Part shown: positions 54,367 through 62,777 of the stretch, piece by piece
Position numbering within the stretch: position 1 is the stretch's first letter
How the letters are laid out: every line of letters begins with the position of its first letter
Source: Prevotellaceae bacterium UBA2738
Lineage (GTDB): Bacteria > Bacteroidota > Bacteroidia > Bacteroidales > Bacteroidaceae
Assembly (NCBI GenBank): GCA_002353585.1
Contig: DEJW01000046.1
Location: 50,683 to 114,682 of the forward strand
Direction of reading: 5' to 3'
Length of the DNA: 64,000 nucleotides
Position numbers and translations under genes: made by a program
The notes under the pieces: model-generated
What the model saw: the letters and a program-made list of their open reading frames with translations, nothing else
Told to the model about the DNA's origin: nothing
The model's database searches: none

Positions 54367-55536
54367 ATGAAAAAGAGATATAACATACAATACCTGTTGG
54401 CGCTGATGTTTACATTGGCGCTGGTGGGTTGTTCGAACGACGATTTCCTGACTACGCAGAGTGACGAGGCGAAAGTGGTGTCATTCAGCATAGGCACAGA
54501 CATGCCTCAGGTAGTATCTAAGGCTCGTGATGGTTATAGTGATTGGACAGAAAATGACCCTCAGTCTTTTGGCGCATTCGGTATGTATGACCGTAATTTT
54601 GCGAACATAGACAAGTTTTTCAATAACCAAGAGGTAACAAGAAGTGATAGCAAGTGGACATATACTCCGCTGAAGTATTGGGCTGACTACACATGGTGCC
54701 AGGCATTCGACTTCTTTGGCTATATGCCGTACATGGATGCAGACACGAGCGAACCACAAGCTGCTCGCAACGGCGTGAAGTTTGAGCAGGGTGGCGAAGG
54801 ACACGAGAACGAATACACCCTCTCTTTTCCTGTGACGCTGGGTAATGCCGTGACATCAACGGCGAGCGAGGTTCCGCTCATCTGTCATGCTCCTGTGCAC
54901 AAGACGGTGGTGGGCGATGTGATAAACTACGAGATGGACCAGGTGCTCACGGGATTCAGCCTGAAGTTTATGTTGGGCACCAAAATGACGGCTCTACGTG
55001 ACTTCGTAATAAAGGAAGTGAAAATTAAGGGGGCTGAAAACGAGATGCCATACAGCGGAACCGTAAGCCGCACATACACATACGACCCTTCGAATGACTC
55101 ATGGTCATCGGGCGACGTGACGTGGGATATCGTAAAAAATACGACGGCAACGGAATTTACTGTTCCATTCGTTGATCATGATGAAACAGGAAGCATATAT
55201 GATAACGGCACCCTCCGCATAGGTTATAGTGACCCGGTTGAAACCGTCGCAGATGCCCGCCAGTGGGGAAATCCTTTCTATGCTATTCCGTCAGCCGATT
55301 TCCATCCCGATATCGAGGTGAAGTATGATGTGACAGTGAAGGATGAGGACGGTACTTATATCACTACGCGTTCCAATATCGTCAGCACGATACATTTCAC
55401 AGAAGGATATTTCAAAGCCTATACTGCTGCAGGTGCCGTAGCAAAGGTTAATCCTATAGTGGTACAGATTGTGCCAGACTATCTGTATGTGCTGGCTGAC
55501 GCAGACCAGAGGGCAAGTTGGTTGATTGTAGAATAA
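54367..55536 (+). CDS. Fimbrillin-family lipoprotein
   Basis: A 389-residue lipoprotein with signal peptide ending LALVGC (Cys at about residue 22). The mature chain has VVSFSIGTDMPQVVSKARDG, DPQSFGAFGMYDRN, KWTYTPLKYWADYTWCQAFDFFGYMPYMD, a typical fimbrillin-family pattern (W-T-Y-x-P-x-x-Y-W followed by F-F-x-Y-x-P), and a second beta-sandwich domain. The C-terminus PIVVQIVPDYLYVLADAD... is strand-rich. It is probably another component of the same surface structure as the gene before it. Spacing to the M16 protease gene is only 4 nt, so the protease is expressed together with it. Confidence 0.8.
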   Translation: MKKRYNIQYLLALMFTLALVGCSNDDFLTTQSDEAKVVSFSIGTDMPQVVSKARDGYSDWTENDPQSFGAFGMYDRNFANIDKFFNNQEVTRSDSKWTYTPLKYWADYTWCQAFDFFGYMPYMDADTSEPQAARNGVKFEQGGEGHENEYTLSFPVTLGNAVTSTASEVPLICHAPVHKTVVGDVINYEMDQVLTGFSLKFMLGTKMTALRDFVIKEVKIKGAENEMPYSGTVSRTYTYDPSNDSWSSGDVTWDIVKNTTATEFTVPFVDHDETGSIYDNGTLRIGYSDPVETVADARQWGNPFYAIPSADFHPDIEVKYDVTVKDEDGTYITTRSNIVSTIHFTEGYFKAYTAAGAVAKVNPIVVQIVPDYLYVLADADQRASWLIVE

Positions 55537-55540
55537 TGAA

Positions 55541-58384
55541 ATGAGAAAAACTTTAGCTATATTACTGGGCGCACTATGGTGCGCCTTTGTTTCGTTTGCA
55601 GCTCCGCTGCCACAAGACCCCGACATGAAGGTGGGTAAGTTGAGTAACGGACTGACGTACTTCATACGCCATAACGACCAGACGCCCGGTCAGGCTGACT
55701 TCTACATAGCCCAGCGCGTGGGCAGCATATTGGAGGAGCCTGAGCAGAGGGGGCTGGCGCACTTCCTGGAGCACATGGCGTTTAACGGCACACAGCACTT
55801 CAACGGTGGCAACGGCGAGGCTAACTCCATACGCAACTGGTGTGAGCGCAACGGCATCAAGTTTGGTGCCGACCTCAATGCCTACACCTCTATAGAGGAG
55901 ACGGTGTATAACATAGCCAACGCACCAGTCACCAAGAGCGGGGTGAGCGATACCTGCCTGCTCATACTCCACGACTGGAGCCACTCGCTACTGTTGAGAG
56001 ACAACGAGATAGACCAGGAGCGTGGCGTGATACGTGAAGAGTGGCGCACCCGTCGTGCGGCTCGTGCCATACAGCGCATAATGGAGGAGGCTACACCTGT
56101 GGTGTATGCAGGCAGTAAGTATGCCGACTGTCTGCCTATAGGTCATATCGACATAATCAATAACTTTGCCTACCAGTCTTTGAGAGACTACTATAAGAAG
56201 TGGTACCGTCCTGACCTGCAGGCTATCATAGTGGTGGGCGATGTGGATGCTGACGAGATAGAGCAGAAGATAAAGGCAATATTCAGCGACATACCAGCCC
56301 CTGCTGCCGATGCTGCAGAGAGAATATACTACACCGTGCCCGACAATGAGGAGATGATACTCTTCACCAGCACTGACGACGAGCAGCCTACGCTTAACCT
56401 CTCGCTATACATGAAGCGTGACGGTGTGGCTCGTAACGAAAGGGCTACCACAGAGAGATATGCAGAAGGCTACAAGGAAGAGCTGGTGAGCTCGATGATG
56501 CAGCAGCGACTTAAGGAGCTGACCAAGGTGGAGCACCCTAAGGTGGTGTATGCTAACTGCTATGACGGCGCTTTCTTCCTGACCGATGCTAAATACGCCT
56601 TCAACATCATGATAGGTCTGCTGCCCGACAATCCGCAGGCTGGCATCGATGCTGTGATGGAGATAGTGGAGAAGGTGAGGGCATACGGCTTTACTGAGGC
56701 TGAGCTGCAGTTTGCCAAGGAAGAGATGGATATGGCTATACAGACGCGACTTGACAATAAGGACAAGACACGCAATGCGGAATACGTGAACAAGATTGTT
56801 ACGCACTTTTGTGATGCCGAAGACCTGATGTCGATAGAGCAGTATAGTGCTATAGAGAAGCAGTGTATGCAGACTGTGACCCTCGACGATGTAAATGCTA
56901 CGGCAAAGCGCATCATCAGCGATCCTAAGAAGGGTGGCTATAACCAGGTGTGCATAGCTTATGGACCTACGAAGTGGAACGAACAGCCTTATACCATGCC
57001 TACTAAGGAGCAGTTGAAGGGCTGGCTGCTGGCTGCTGAGCAGAAGCAGTATGAGAACACTAACGTCAATAAGCCTATTGACCGCACGCTCATTAAGAAA
57101 CTGCCTAAGAAGGGCAAGATACTGTCAAAGACAGAGGCAGAGGTGGGCTACACCAAGTATGCGCTGAGCAATGGCATTAACGTATTTGTAAAGCCTACCC
57201 AGCTGGAGCCTAAGATGGTGAGGCTTGACATGCTCAGACTGGGTGGCAGCAGTCTGTATGAGGATAAGGATGTACCATCACTCAAATACCTGAGCAACGT
57301 GATTGAGATGAGTGGCGTAGCCGATATGGACTATATGGAACTGGAGCGTCGCTGCTCAGGCAAGAACATCAGTGTGAGCCCATTCATAACAAGTGAGGTA
57401 GAGGGTGTTAAGGGCAAGTGTAAGACGGAGGACATAAAGACATGGATGGAGGTGATGTATCTCACCCTCACCCAGCCACGTAAGGACGAGGCGATGTTCA
57501 ATTCCATCATAGAGCGTCAGCGCACAGTACTCAAGAATAGGGCTGCATCGCCTCAGGTGGTCTTTGGCGACTCGCTGCGCATAACCAAGTATGGCAACAC
57601 ACCTCGCACCCAACCTATGACAGTGGAGCGTCTGAAGGATGTTTCTCTCAACCGCATTTACGAGATATATAATGAGCGTTTCAGCGACCTCGCTGGCATG
57701 AACCTTATCATTACGGGCGATGTGGATACGAAGGAACTCGAGGCTATGCTCAAGCAGTATGTGGCTTCGCTGCCAGGCATCACAAAGAATGCCAAGACGC
57801 CAGACTGCGGACCATATCGTAGTCGCCTGCAGAAGGGACAGCGTGAGTGCATATTCCAGATAGATCAGAAGACTCCGTCAGCACTCACTGGCGTGGTGTA
57901 TTCTACCCCTATGCCATATACAGAGATGAACATAATCAAGGCTGACGTGCTGGCACAGATTATGCGTATGGTATATACAGAAAAGGTACGCGAGGAGAAG
58001 GGTGGCACCTACGGTGTGTCTGTCAGTGCCGACTGCAACAAGCGTCCTGAGCAGGACTGCCGACTCACCATCTCCTTCCGTTGCGATCCAGACAAGTATG
58101 ACGAGCTCCTGCCTATCATCCACGAGCAGCTGCAGCTTATGGCTGAGCAGGGACCAACGGCTGAGCAACTGGACAAGGTAAAGGGTTACGAGCAGAAGAA
58201 CTATGACCGCATAATCCTGACTAACGGCTATTGGGAGGGTGTAATAAGAAATCTGATTACTGATGGCATAAATATAGACAAGGACTATATGAAACTCATC
58301 AACAGTCTTACCCCACAAGACATTCAGGACATCTGTCGCCAGATAATTGCTTCTGGCAACCGCATCCTTGTTACGATGAAATAA
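55541..58384 (+). CDS. M16 family zinc protease (insulinase/pitrilysin type)
   Basis: A 947-residue exported metallopeptidase with signal peptide to about residue 21. The inverted zinc motif HxxEH is HFLEH (about residues 74-78), and the third ligand Glu is in the IEETVYNIAN region about 70 residues later. The length and the repeated M16 and M16-C domains (second half from NVFVKPTQLEPKMVRLDMLR) correspond to a full two-halves enzyme. The catalytic half is intact; the second half lacks HxxEH, as is normal. M16 enzymes cut peptides rather than folded proteins. Position at the end of the operon, 4 nt after a fimbrillin gene, suggests turnover of short peptides or of trimmed fragments of the neighbouring products; that is inference. 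Confidence 0.92.
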   Translation: MRKTLAILLGALWCAFVSFAAPLPQDPDMKVGKLSNGLTYFIRHNDQTPGQADFYIAQRVGSILEEPEQRGLAHFLEHMAFNGTQHFNGGNGEANSIRNWCERNGIKFGADLNAYTSIEETVYNIANAPVTKSGVSDTCLLILHDWSHSLLLRDNEIDQERGVIREEWRTRRAARAIQRIMEEATPVVYAGSKYADCLPIGHIDIINNFAYQSLRDYYKKWYRPDLQAIIVVGDVDADEIEQKIKAIFSDIPAPAADAAERIYYTVPDNEEMILFTSTDDEQPTLNLSLYMKRDGVARNERATTERYAEGYKEELVSSMMQQRLKELTKVEHPKVVYANCYDGAFFLTDAKYAFNIMIGLLPDNPQAGIDAVMEIVEKVRAYGFTEAELQFAKEEMDMAIQTRLDNKDKTRNAEYVNKIVTHFCDAEDLMSIEQYSAIEKQCMQTVTLDDVNATAKRIISDPKKGGYNQVCIAYGPTKWNEQPYTMPTKEQLKGWLLAAEQKQYENTNVNKPIDRTLIKKLPKKGKILSKTEAEVGYTKYALSNGINVFVKPTQLEPKMVRLDMLRLGGSSLYEDKDVPSLKYLSNVIEMSGVADMDYMELERRCSGKNISVSPFITSEVEGVKGKCKTEDIKTWMEVMYLTLTQPRKDEAMFNSIIERQRTVLKNRAASPQVVFGDSLRITKYGNTPRTQPMTVERLKDVSLNRIYEIYNERFSDLAGMNLIITGDVDTKELEAMLKQYVASLPGITKNAKTPDCGPYRSRLQKGQRECIFQIDQKTPSALTGVVYSTPMPYTEMNIIKADVLAQIMRMVYTEKVREEKGGTYGVSVSADCNKRPEQDCRLTISFRCDPDKYDELLPIIHEQLQLMAEQGPTAEQLDKVKGYEQKNYDRIILTNGYWEGVIRNLITDGINIDKDYMKLINSLTPQDIQDICRQIIASGNRILVTMK

Positions 58385-58443
58385 AAAAAGATTAGCCAAA
58401 AGCAGAGGTTTTCAAACTTTTTAACCCCTTTACATAAAAACTT

Positions 58444-58471
58444 TCAATTATCAATTCTCAATTGTCAATTA
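58444..58471 (+). repeat. Heptanucleotide repeat TCAATTN, four copies
   Basis: TCAATTA, TCAATTC, TCAATTG, TCAATTA in tandem, between the M16 gene and the tRNA-Pro promoter. Same family as the arrays at 5415 and 7951. Confidence 0.85.
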
Positions 58472-58478
58472 TTTTTTG

Positions 58479-58486
58479 TACCTTTG
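58479..58486 (+). promoter_or_regulatory. -7 element (TACCTTTG) for tRNA-Pro
   Basis: TACCTTTG lies 63 nt before the mature tRNA 5' end. The context TTTTTTGTACCTTTGCA is repeated almost exactly at 59124-59139, in front of the 4Fe-4S gene. The TTG upstream (58462-58464) is at a short spacing of 14 nt. Confidence 0.5.
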
Positions 58487-58549
58487 CACCGCTTTCAACG
58501 CTTACGTTATCGTAGCGAAGCGTTTGGTTAACGTTCCCGTACGAAGTCT

Positions 58550-58623
58550 CGGGATGTAGCGCAGTTGGTTAGCGTACACGTCTGGGGGGCGTGTGGTCGC
58601 CAGTTCGAGTCTGGTCATCCCGA
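58550..58623 (+). tRNA. tRNA-Pro (anticodon GGG)
   Basis: A 74-nt cloverleaf. Acceptor CGGGATG pairs with CATCCCG. D-stem GCGC/GCGT, anticodon stem CACGT/GCGTG with loop CTGGGGG (anticodon GGG), T-stem GCCAG/CTGGT with loop TTCGAGT. The discriminator is A; CCA is not encoded. Confidence 0.95.
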
Positions 58624-58628
58624 CATTA

Positions 58629-58656
58629 AAGGCTGTCCTATTTCAGGGCAGCCCTT
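58629..58656 (+). terminator. Hairpin after tRNA-Pro
   Basis: AAGGCTGTCC pairs with GGGCAGCC plus CTT around a short loop, six bases after the tRNA. The following sequence is only moderately T-rich. It could end the tRNA transcript, or, read on the other strand, the DUF1294 gene. Confidence 0.45.
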
Positions 58657-58665
58657 ATTGTGTTA

Positions 58666-58953
58666 TTACTGATTTATCATGATGTATTCGTAGGCAAAGA
58701 TTATCAACGCTATCTGCACTATGATAATGAGTGGCAAACCGTACCTGAACTTCTTGTGCATGGTCTTATGATGCCACACTTTCATGCCTAACCATGCGCC
58801 GATGCTACCACCTATTACGGCTAACCACAACAGTGTTGCCTCTGAGGTGCGCCATTTATCTTTCTTGGCTTTCCACTTGTCAATGCCATACATGAAGAAA
58901 GCTATTACATTGACTGACAAGAGGAAGGCTGTAATGTATAGTTCATAATTCAT
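58666..58953 (-). CDS. DUF1294 membrane protein
   Basis: A 95-residue integral membrane protein with three hydrophobic segments (residues about 5-23, 42-58, 72-92). It has the family pattern FFMYGIDKWKAKKDKWRTSEATLL, then AVIGGSIGAWLGMKVWHHKT and FRYGLPLIIIVQ. The function of DUF1294 is unknown. It faces tRNA-Pro, and its own -7 box candidate is at 59008-59015. Confidence 0.9.
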   Translation of the reverse strand: MNYELYITAFLLSVNVIAFFMYGIDKWKAKKDKWRTSEATLLWLAVIGGSIGAWLGMKVWHHKTMHKKFRYGLPLIIIVQIALIIFAYEYIMINQ

Positions 58954-59007
58954 AGTTAAGCCATTTTGTAGTTGTAATCATGATTATGCTTTTGTTTCTA
59001 CTCCCTG

Positions 59008-59015
59008 CAAAAGTA
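59008..59015 (-). promoter_or_regulatory. -7 element (TACTTTTG) for the DUF1294 gene
   Basis: The minus strand reads TACTTTTG about 55 nt before the start codon. No clear -33 box. Confidence 0.4.
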
Positions 59016-59076
59016 CAAAAATAAATAAAGAATGAAGAACGAAGAGTGAAGAATTTTTAAAAAAACGTAAACTGGA

Positions 59077-59098
59077 CTCCGAACTATGTTCGCCTGAG
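59077..59098 (+). repeat. Dispersed covarying hairpin motif, copy 3
   Basis: Stem CGAAC/GTTCG with loop TAT, preceded by CTC and followed by CCTGAG. It ends 31 nt before the -7 box of the 4Fe-4S gene, so it lies in or just upstream of that promoter. Confidence 0.65.
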
Positions 59099-59129
59099 CG
59101 ATAACGAAGAAACTATAAACTATTTTTTG

Positions 59130-59137
59130 TACCTTTG
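59130..59137 (+). promoter_or_regulatory. -7 element (TACCTTTG) for the 4Fe-4S gene
   Basis: TACCTTTG, 28 nt before the chosen ATG at 59166. Because transcription would begin near 59144, in-frame codons further upstream cannot be the start. Confidence 0.5.
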
Positions 59138-59165
59138 CAAACGGAAAATGATAATTTGTAAGATA

Positions 59166-59864
59166 ATGGCACAAAAACGCTTTCACAGACATTTTGATAG
59201 TCCTGGCACACCGCTCTACTGGATTATACTTACCTACATAGTCCTTGGCTGGTTCTTCCCTGTTATAGGTCTTATTGCCATAGTGTGCATGATAGGTCCG
59301 GTAATGACAAGTATATGGAAGGGACGCTGGTGGTGCGGACATGTGTGTCCTCGCGGCAATATGTATGACCGTCTGCTGTCTAAATATTCACCCCATCGTG
59401 AGATTCCCAGATTTGTGCGCACTTTCGGTTTCCGCCTGTTCATGGTATTCTTCATCTTCACCATGTTTGGCATACAGTTGAGTCAGGCTCGATGGAGCGA
59501 GGGCGGACTGGCTATGTGGAGCGATATAGGACGCGTGTTTTGGAACATCATCGTTCTCACAACCATTGTGGGCGTAACGCTGAACTTTATCTATGCCCCA
59601 CGCACTTGGTGCTCGTTCTGTCCTATGGGTACCATTTCCAGTTGGGTGGCACCCAAGAAAGCGCCTCTGCCTAAGGCATTCACCAGTATTCATGTGTCGA
59701 GTGCCTGTCAGATGAAGTGTAAGCAGTGCGCCCGTGTCTGTCCTATGCAACTGACACCCTATGACAGTCGTGGCGAAGAGGTAGGCTACCTGCATCCCGA
59801 CTGCTTGAAGTGTGGTAAATGCACGCTTGCCTGCCCTACAAAGATTATGACCTTAAAACACTAA
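59166..59864 (+). CDS. NapH/CcoG-like membrane 4Fe-4S protein
   Basis: A 232-residue membrane electron carrier. Several hydrophobic helices (WIILTYIVLGWFFPVIGLIA, LFMVFFIFTMFGIQ, FWNIIVLTTIVGVTLNFIY) are joined by two C-x-x-x-C-P motifs, WWCGHVCPRG and WCSFCPMG. A C-terminal ferredoxin domain with two four-Cys sets follows (CQMKCKQCARVCP and CLKCGKCTLACP), enough for two 4Fe-4S clusters. This fits the NapH/NosR/CcoG-type polyferredoxins. No nap, nos or cco gene is nearby, so its redox partner is unknown. I use the ATG at 59166 (MAQKRFH) because an upstream TTG at 59127 overlaps the promoter. Confidence 0.85.
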   Translation: MAQKRFHRHFDSPGTPLYWIILTYIVLGWFFPVIGLIAIVCMIGPVMTSIWKGRWWCGHVCPRGNMYDRLLSKYSPHREIPRFVRTFGFRLFMVFFIFTMFGIQLSQARWSEGGLAMWSDIGRVFWNIIVLTTIVGVTLNFIYAPRTWCSFCPMGTISSWVAPKKAPLPKAFTSIHVSSACQMKCKQCARVCPMQLTPYDSRGEEVGYLHPDCLKCGKCTLACPTKIMTLKH

Positions 59865-59875
59865 GTGTTTTTTTT
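59855..59875 (+). terminator. Terminator after the 4Fe-4S gene
   Basis: AAAACAC pairs with GTGTTTT around TAA, which is also the stop codon, and a T-run follows. The stem is short and AT-rich. It separates the gene from the convergent outer-membrane protein gene. Confidence 0.55.
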
Positions 59876-59884
59876 AGAAACAAT

Positions 59885-61480
59885 CTAAAACCTGTATTGC
59901 AACTTGATGTTGCCTGCATGGCGGTTGGTGATGGTTTCGCTGCTGAGGGCATCTACCATGTCGTGCCAGTCAAGGCTCAGGAACCAATGCTCGTCAAACT
60001 TCTTGCTGACCGACAGACAGCCATACACGGGAGTGCCATAGATGGTGCGCTGTGGCGACTTCTTGGTGTGATATACCATCTGCATGCCTATCTGCCACTG
60101 GTGGGGAAGGCGTGCGGTGGGTGAAAGGCGCACAATGGCGTATGCCATATCTTTTGCAAAAGCTAAGTTAGTGCCCCCCGTGAGAGTGAGCCAGCGGTGC
60201 TTCCAATATACGGAACCAGATACCTCGGTAAGGTTATCATCGCCCTCTATCATGTAGTGGCTTGCCTCCGTTTGTATGGTAAGTCTCGGCTTGCTGTAGG
60301 TGTAGGCGAGTTTAAACTGGTTGATGTCCCACTCTTCAAGCTGACCCTCGATGAACAGCCAGTCGTCATAGGTCAGCGTGATAAGGTCGAGGAAGAGTGC
60401 CTCGTAGGCAGGGTTGTAGTATTTGCGGTAGTAGCCCAGCTGCCACTGGTGGCGGTTGTTGGGCACGTATATAACGCACGCATTGGTGTTGTTGCGCGTG
60501 TCAGAATATCGGTGGCTCTCGTAGTCGCCTCTCAGTTTGTAGCCGTAAAACATGGTGCGGTTACCAGCCGTGAAGCGCCAGTGGGGTAGGGTGTAGGTGA
60601 ACTGCAGGTAAATGTCATGGTTGAAGATATGCCACCCCCAGTCTCTGTCTTTCTGGTTGCTTATGAGGTAGTCGCCCTCGGTGCCCAGCATCATCGACAG
60701 GCGCTTGGTGAACAGCGGTGTGTTCAGTTCCACCACATACATAGGCAGTTTGTTTGATACGTATGGGTCACTCGAATACTGATAGCCGCCCAGGATGAGC
60801 AGTTCGGTGCCCATATCGTTGAAGGTGTGGAAATAGCGTGCCCTGCCCATCACCTTGCGTGTCATGTTGTCGGGCAGCTCAATGAACTGCTGGGTGAAGT
60901 AGGTAAGCAGCTTGTTGCGTTCGTCAAAGCGGTTGGTCATGTGGAGTGTGACATAGTCTTTCTTTCCCTCCTGATAGCTGTAGGTGGCATTGGCATAGAC
61001 ATCGGTGCCCCTGCTGCCATACAGCATATTGGCAGTGGCATAGCCCTCTGCCTGATTGCCAAAGTCGCCCTGTCCCTCTACAAAGCCTTTCACCCCATCG
61101 GGCATCTTCATGTTTATGTCGAGCACATTGTTCGTGCCTATGGTGCCCTTTGCCACACCAGTGTTGTCACACACCTGTATCTTGTCTATGTCCTTTGCCT
61201 TCATCTGGCTGAGGATGAGTCGGTTGTCGCCGTTTATCGGGGCATTGTCTATGCGCAGGTTGTAGGTGGATATTACGTCCTGATAACCTGCTATCATGAG
61301 GTCGGGCACCATCTGTAGCACATCCATCAGCGTCTCTTCGCCCGTCAGTTCCATGCGTTGCGGATAGATGATGGTCCTGTCAGCCTTAATCTCGACGATG
61401 GGCAGACTGTCTTGCGCCAGCATAGAGACAGATAAGAAAATCATGCTCAGCAGTATGTAGAGTCTTGAGTTACGAAGCAT
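59885..61480 (-). CDS. Outer-membrane protein with TonB-type plug-like domain
   Basis: A 531-residue protein with signal peptide (LLSMIFLSVSMLAQ). Residues about 30-120 look like a TonB-receptor plug: GEETLMDVLQMVPDLMIAG, YNLRIDNAPINGDNRLILS, MKAKDIDKIQVCDNTG, then NVLDINMKMP. About 400 residues of amphipathic strands follow, and the chain ends KLQYRF with a terminal Phe, the usual barrel signature. It lacks the carboxypeptidase-like domain and the size of a SusC protein, and no SusD gene is next to it. The substrate is unknown. The ATG at 61480 begins 1 nt after the gltS stop, so they are co-transcribed; an upstream in-frame ATG (61543) lies inside gltS. Confidence 0.8.
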   Translation of the reverse strand: MLRNSRLYILLSMIFLSVSMLAQDSLPIVEIKADRTIIYPQRMELTGEETLMDVLQMVPDLMIAGYQDVISTYNLRIDNAPINGDNRLILSQMKAKDIDKIQVCDNTGVAKGTIGTNNVLDINMKMPDGVKGFVEGQGDFGNQAEGYATANMLYGSRGTDVYANATYSYQEGKKDYVTLHMTNRFDERNKLLTYFTQQFIELPDNMTRKVMGRARYFHTFNDMGTELLILGGYQYSSDPYVSNKLPMYVVELNTPLFTKRLSMMLGTEGDYLISNQKDRDWGWHIFNHDIYLQFTYTLPHWRFTAGNRTMFYGYKLRGDYESHRYSDTRNNTNACVIYVPNNRHQWQLGYYRKYYNPAYEALFLDLITLTYDDWLFIEGQLEEWDINQFKLAYTYSKPRLTIQTEASHYMIEGDDNLTEVSGSVYWKHRWLTLTGGTNLAFAKDMAYAIVRLSPTARLPHQWQIGMQMVYHTKKSPQRTIYGTPVYGCLSVSKKFDEHWFLSLDWHDMVDALSSETITNRHAGNIKLQYRF

Positions 61481-61481
61481 G

Positions 61482-62750
61482 TTACAGCATATTGAGGAAG
61501 AGGGTGATGATGCCAGTGTTGATGATATCGGCAAACATGGCACCGATGATTGGTATTATGAGGAAGGGCTTGACGGTGTAGTGGTATTTGTAGCATACAG
61601 CACTCATGTTAGCCATAGCGTTAGGCGTGGCACCAAGGGCGAAACCGCAGATGCCTGCACAGAGTACTGCTGAATCGTAGTCGCGCCCCAAGAGCGGAAA
61701 GGCGGCAAAGTAGGCAAAGAGGGCTATCATAACTACCTGAGCCACCAGTATCACTATCAGCGGCAGGGCAAGGCTATGCAGTTCCCACAGTTTCAGTGAA
61801 ATCATAGCCATGCCAAGGAACAGAGACAGACAGATGTTGCCCACACTAATGATGCGCTCCATATCGAGCAGTTTGTCAGCCTTTACCTGTTTGCCATTTC
61901 TGTTCAGTGTCACCATTCCCATCGTGTTGCGGGTGATGGCAGCTAATATCAGTGCACCGAAATAGGTGGGGAAGGTGATGCCCGTCTTGGTAAGAACCCA
62001 ACTCAATACTGTGCCGCCACCCATGACGAGGATGATGCAGTACATAGCTTTGGCATACTGCTGGAACTCCTGCTCGTTCGTACTGAGACGCTTGGCACGA
62101 CCCGTGGGCGATGCCTCGTCGCTCTCTATACCAGCCATGGCGGGGTCTATCTCCTCATCGTGTGGTTGCATCTGCTCATGTGTTAGTTTGGCACGGATTA
62201 TGCGCTCTGCCAATGGACCACCAAGCATGGAGCCTGCGATAAGTCCGAAGGTGGCTGCTGCCATACCTATGGTGTCGGCGCCTTCCAGTCCCATAGCCTT
62301 AAGAACACCTGCAAAACCGCCAGACGTACCATGCCCGCCAGTCATTGAGATACTTCCTGCCGCCATACCTATCAGCGGGTCAACACCCATCACTCGGGTA
62401 ATGCCCATCGGCATCAGATTCTGCATGGAGATGATCACCACTAACAGTCCTAACATGATAACCAGCAGTTTGCCTCCCTGACCTATCACCTTCAGGTCAC
62501 TCTGAAACCCCACACTGGTGAAGAATGCCAGCATGAAGAAGTCTTTCAGCGTACCGTCAAACGACACCTCGATATGAAAAACACTATACAGCAGCAGGGT
62601 GAGCAGCGAGAAGATGATGCCGCCACTCACAGGCGAAGGCACGCAGAACCTCTGCAAGAAAGACACCTTACGCGTAAGGATCATGCCGACGAAGAGTGCC
62701 AAAGCGCCCACGCCAGCCGATTGTATCATGTCCAGTTCGATGCTTGTCAT
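61482..62750 (-). CDS. gltS: Sodium/glutamate symporter GltS
   Basis: A 422-residue, roughly 10-helix inner-membrane carrier that takes up glutamate with sodium. The characteristic repeats are GISMTGGHGTSGGFAGVL-like (SISMTGGHGTSGGFAG, about residues 133-148) and GFALGATPNAMANMSAV near the C-terminus, the two inverted reentrant loops of this family. A long polar loop (about 185-235, HDEEIDPAMAGIESDE) divides the halves. It lies between an exported flavodoxin gene and a plug-domain outer-membrane protein gene, all on the minus strand with short gaps, so one transcript is likely. Confidence 0.93.
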   Translation of the reverse strand: MTSIELDMIQSAGVGALALFVGMILTRKVSFLQRFCVPSPVSGGIIFSLLTLLLYSVFHIEVSFDGTLKDFFMLAFFTSVGFQSDLKVIGQGGKLLVIMLGLLVVIISMQNLMPMGITRVMGVDPLIGMAAGSISMTGGHGTSGGFAGVLKAMGLEGADTIGMAAATFGLIAGSMLGGPLAERIIRAKLTHEQMQPHDEEIDPAMAGIESDEASPTGRAKRLSTNEQEFQQYAKAMYCIILVMGGGTVLSWVLTKTGITFPTYFGALILAAITRNTMGMVTLNRNGKQVKADKLLDMERIISVGNICLSLFLGMAMISLKLWELHSLALPLIVILVAQVVMIALFAYFAAFPLLGRDYDSAVLCAGICGFALGATPNAMANMSAVCYKYHYTVKPFLIIPIIGAMFADIINTGIITLFLNML

Positions 62751-62777
62751 ATTTTCTTGAATTTACTTTTTAGTCGT

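Noticed and set aside
59127..59165. Upstream TTG start for the 4Fe-4S protein
   Set aside because: The added codons overlap the TACCTTTG -7 box, so they would not be in the transcript.
61481..61543. Longer N-terminus of the plug-domain outer-membrane protein
   Set aside because: It would lie inside gltS and precede the signal peptide with 21 residues of poor composition.
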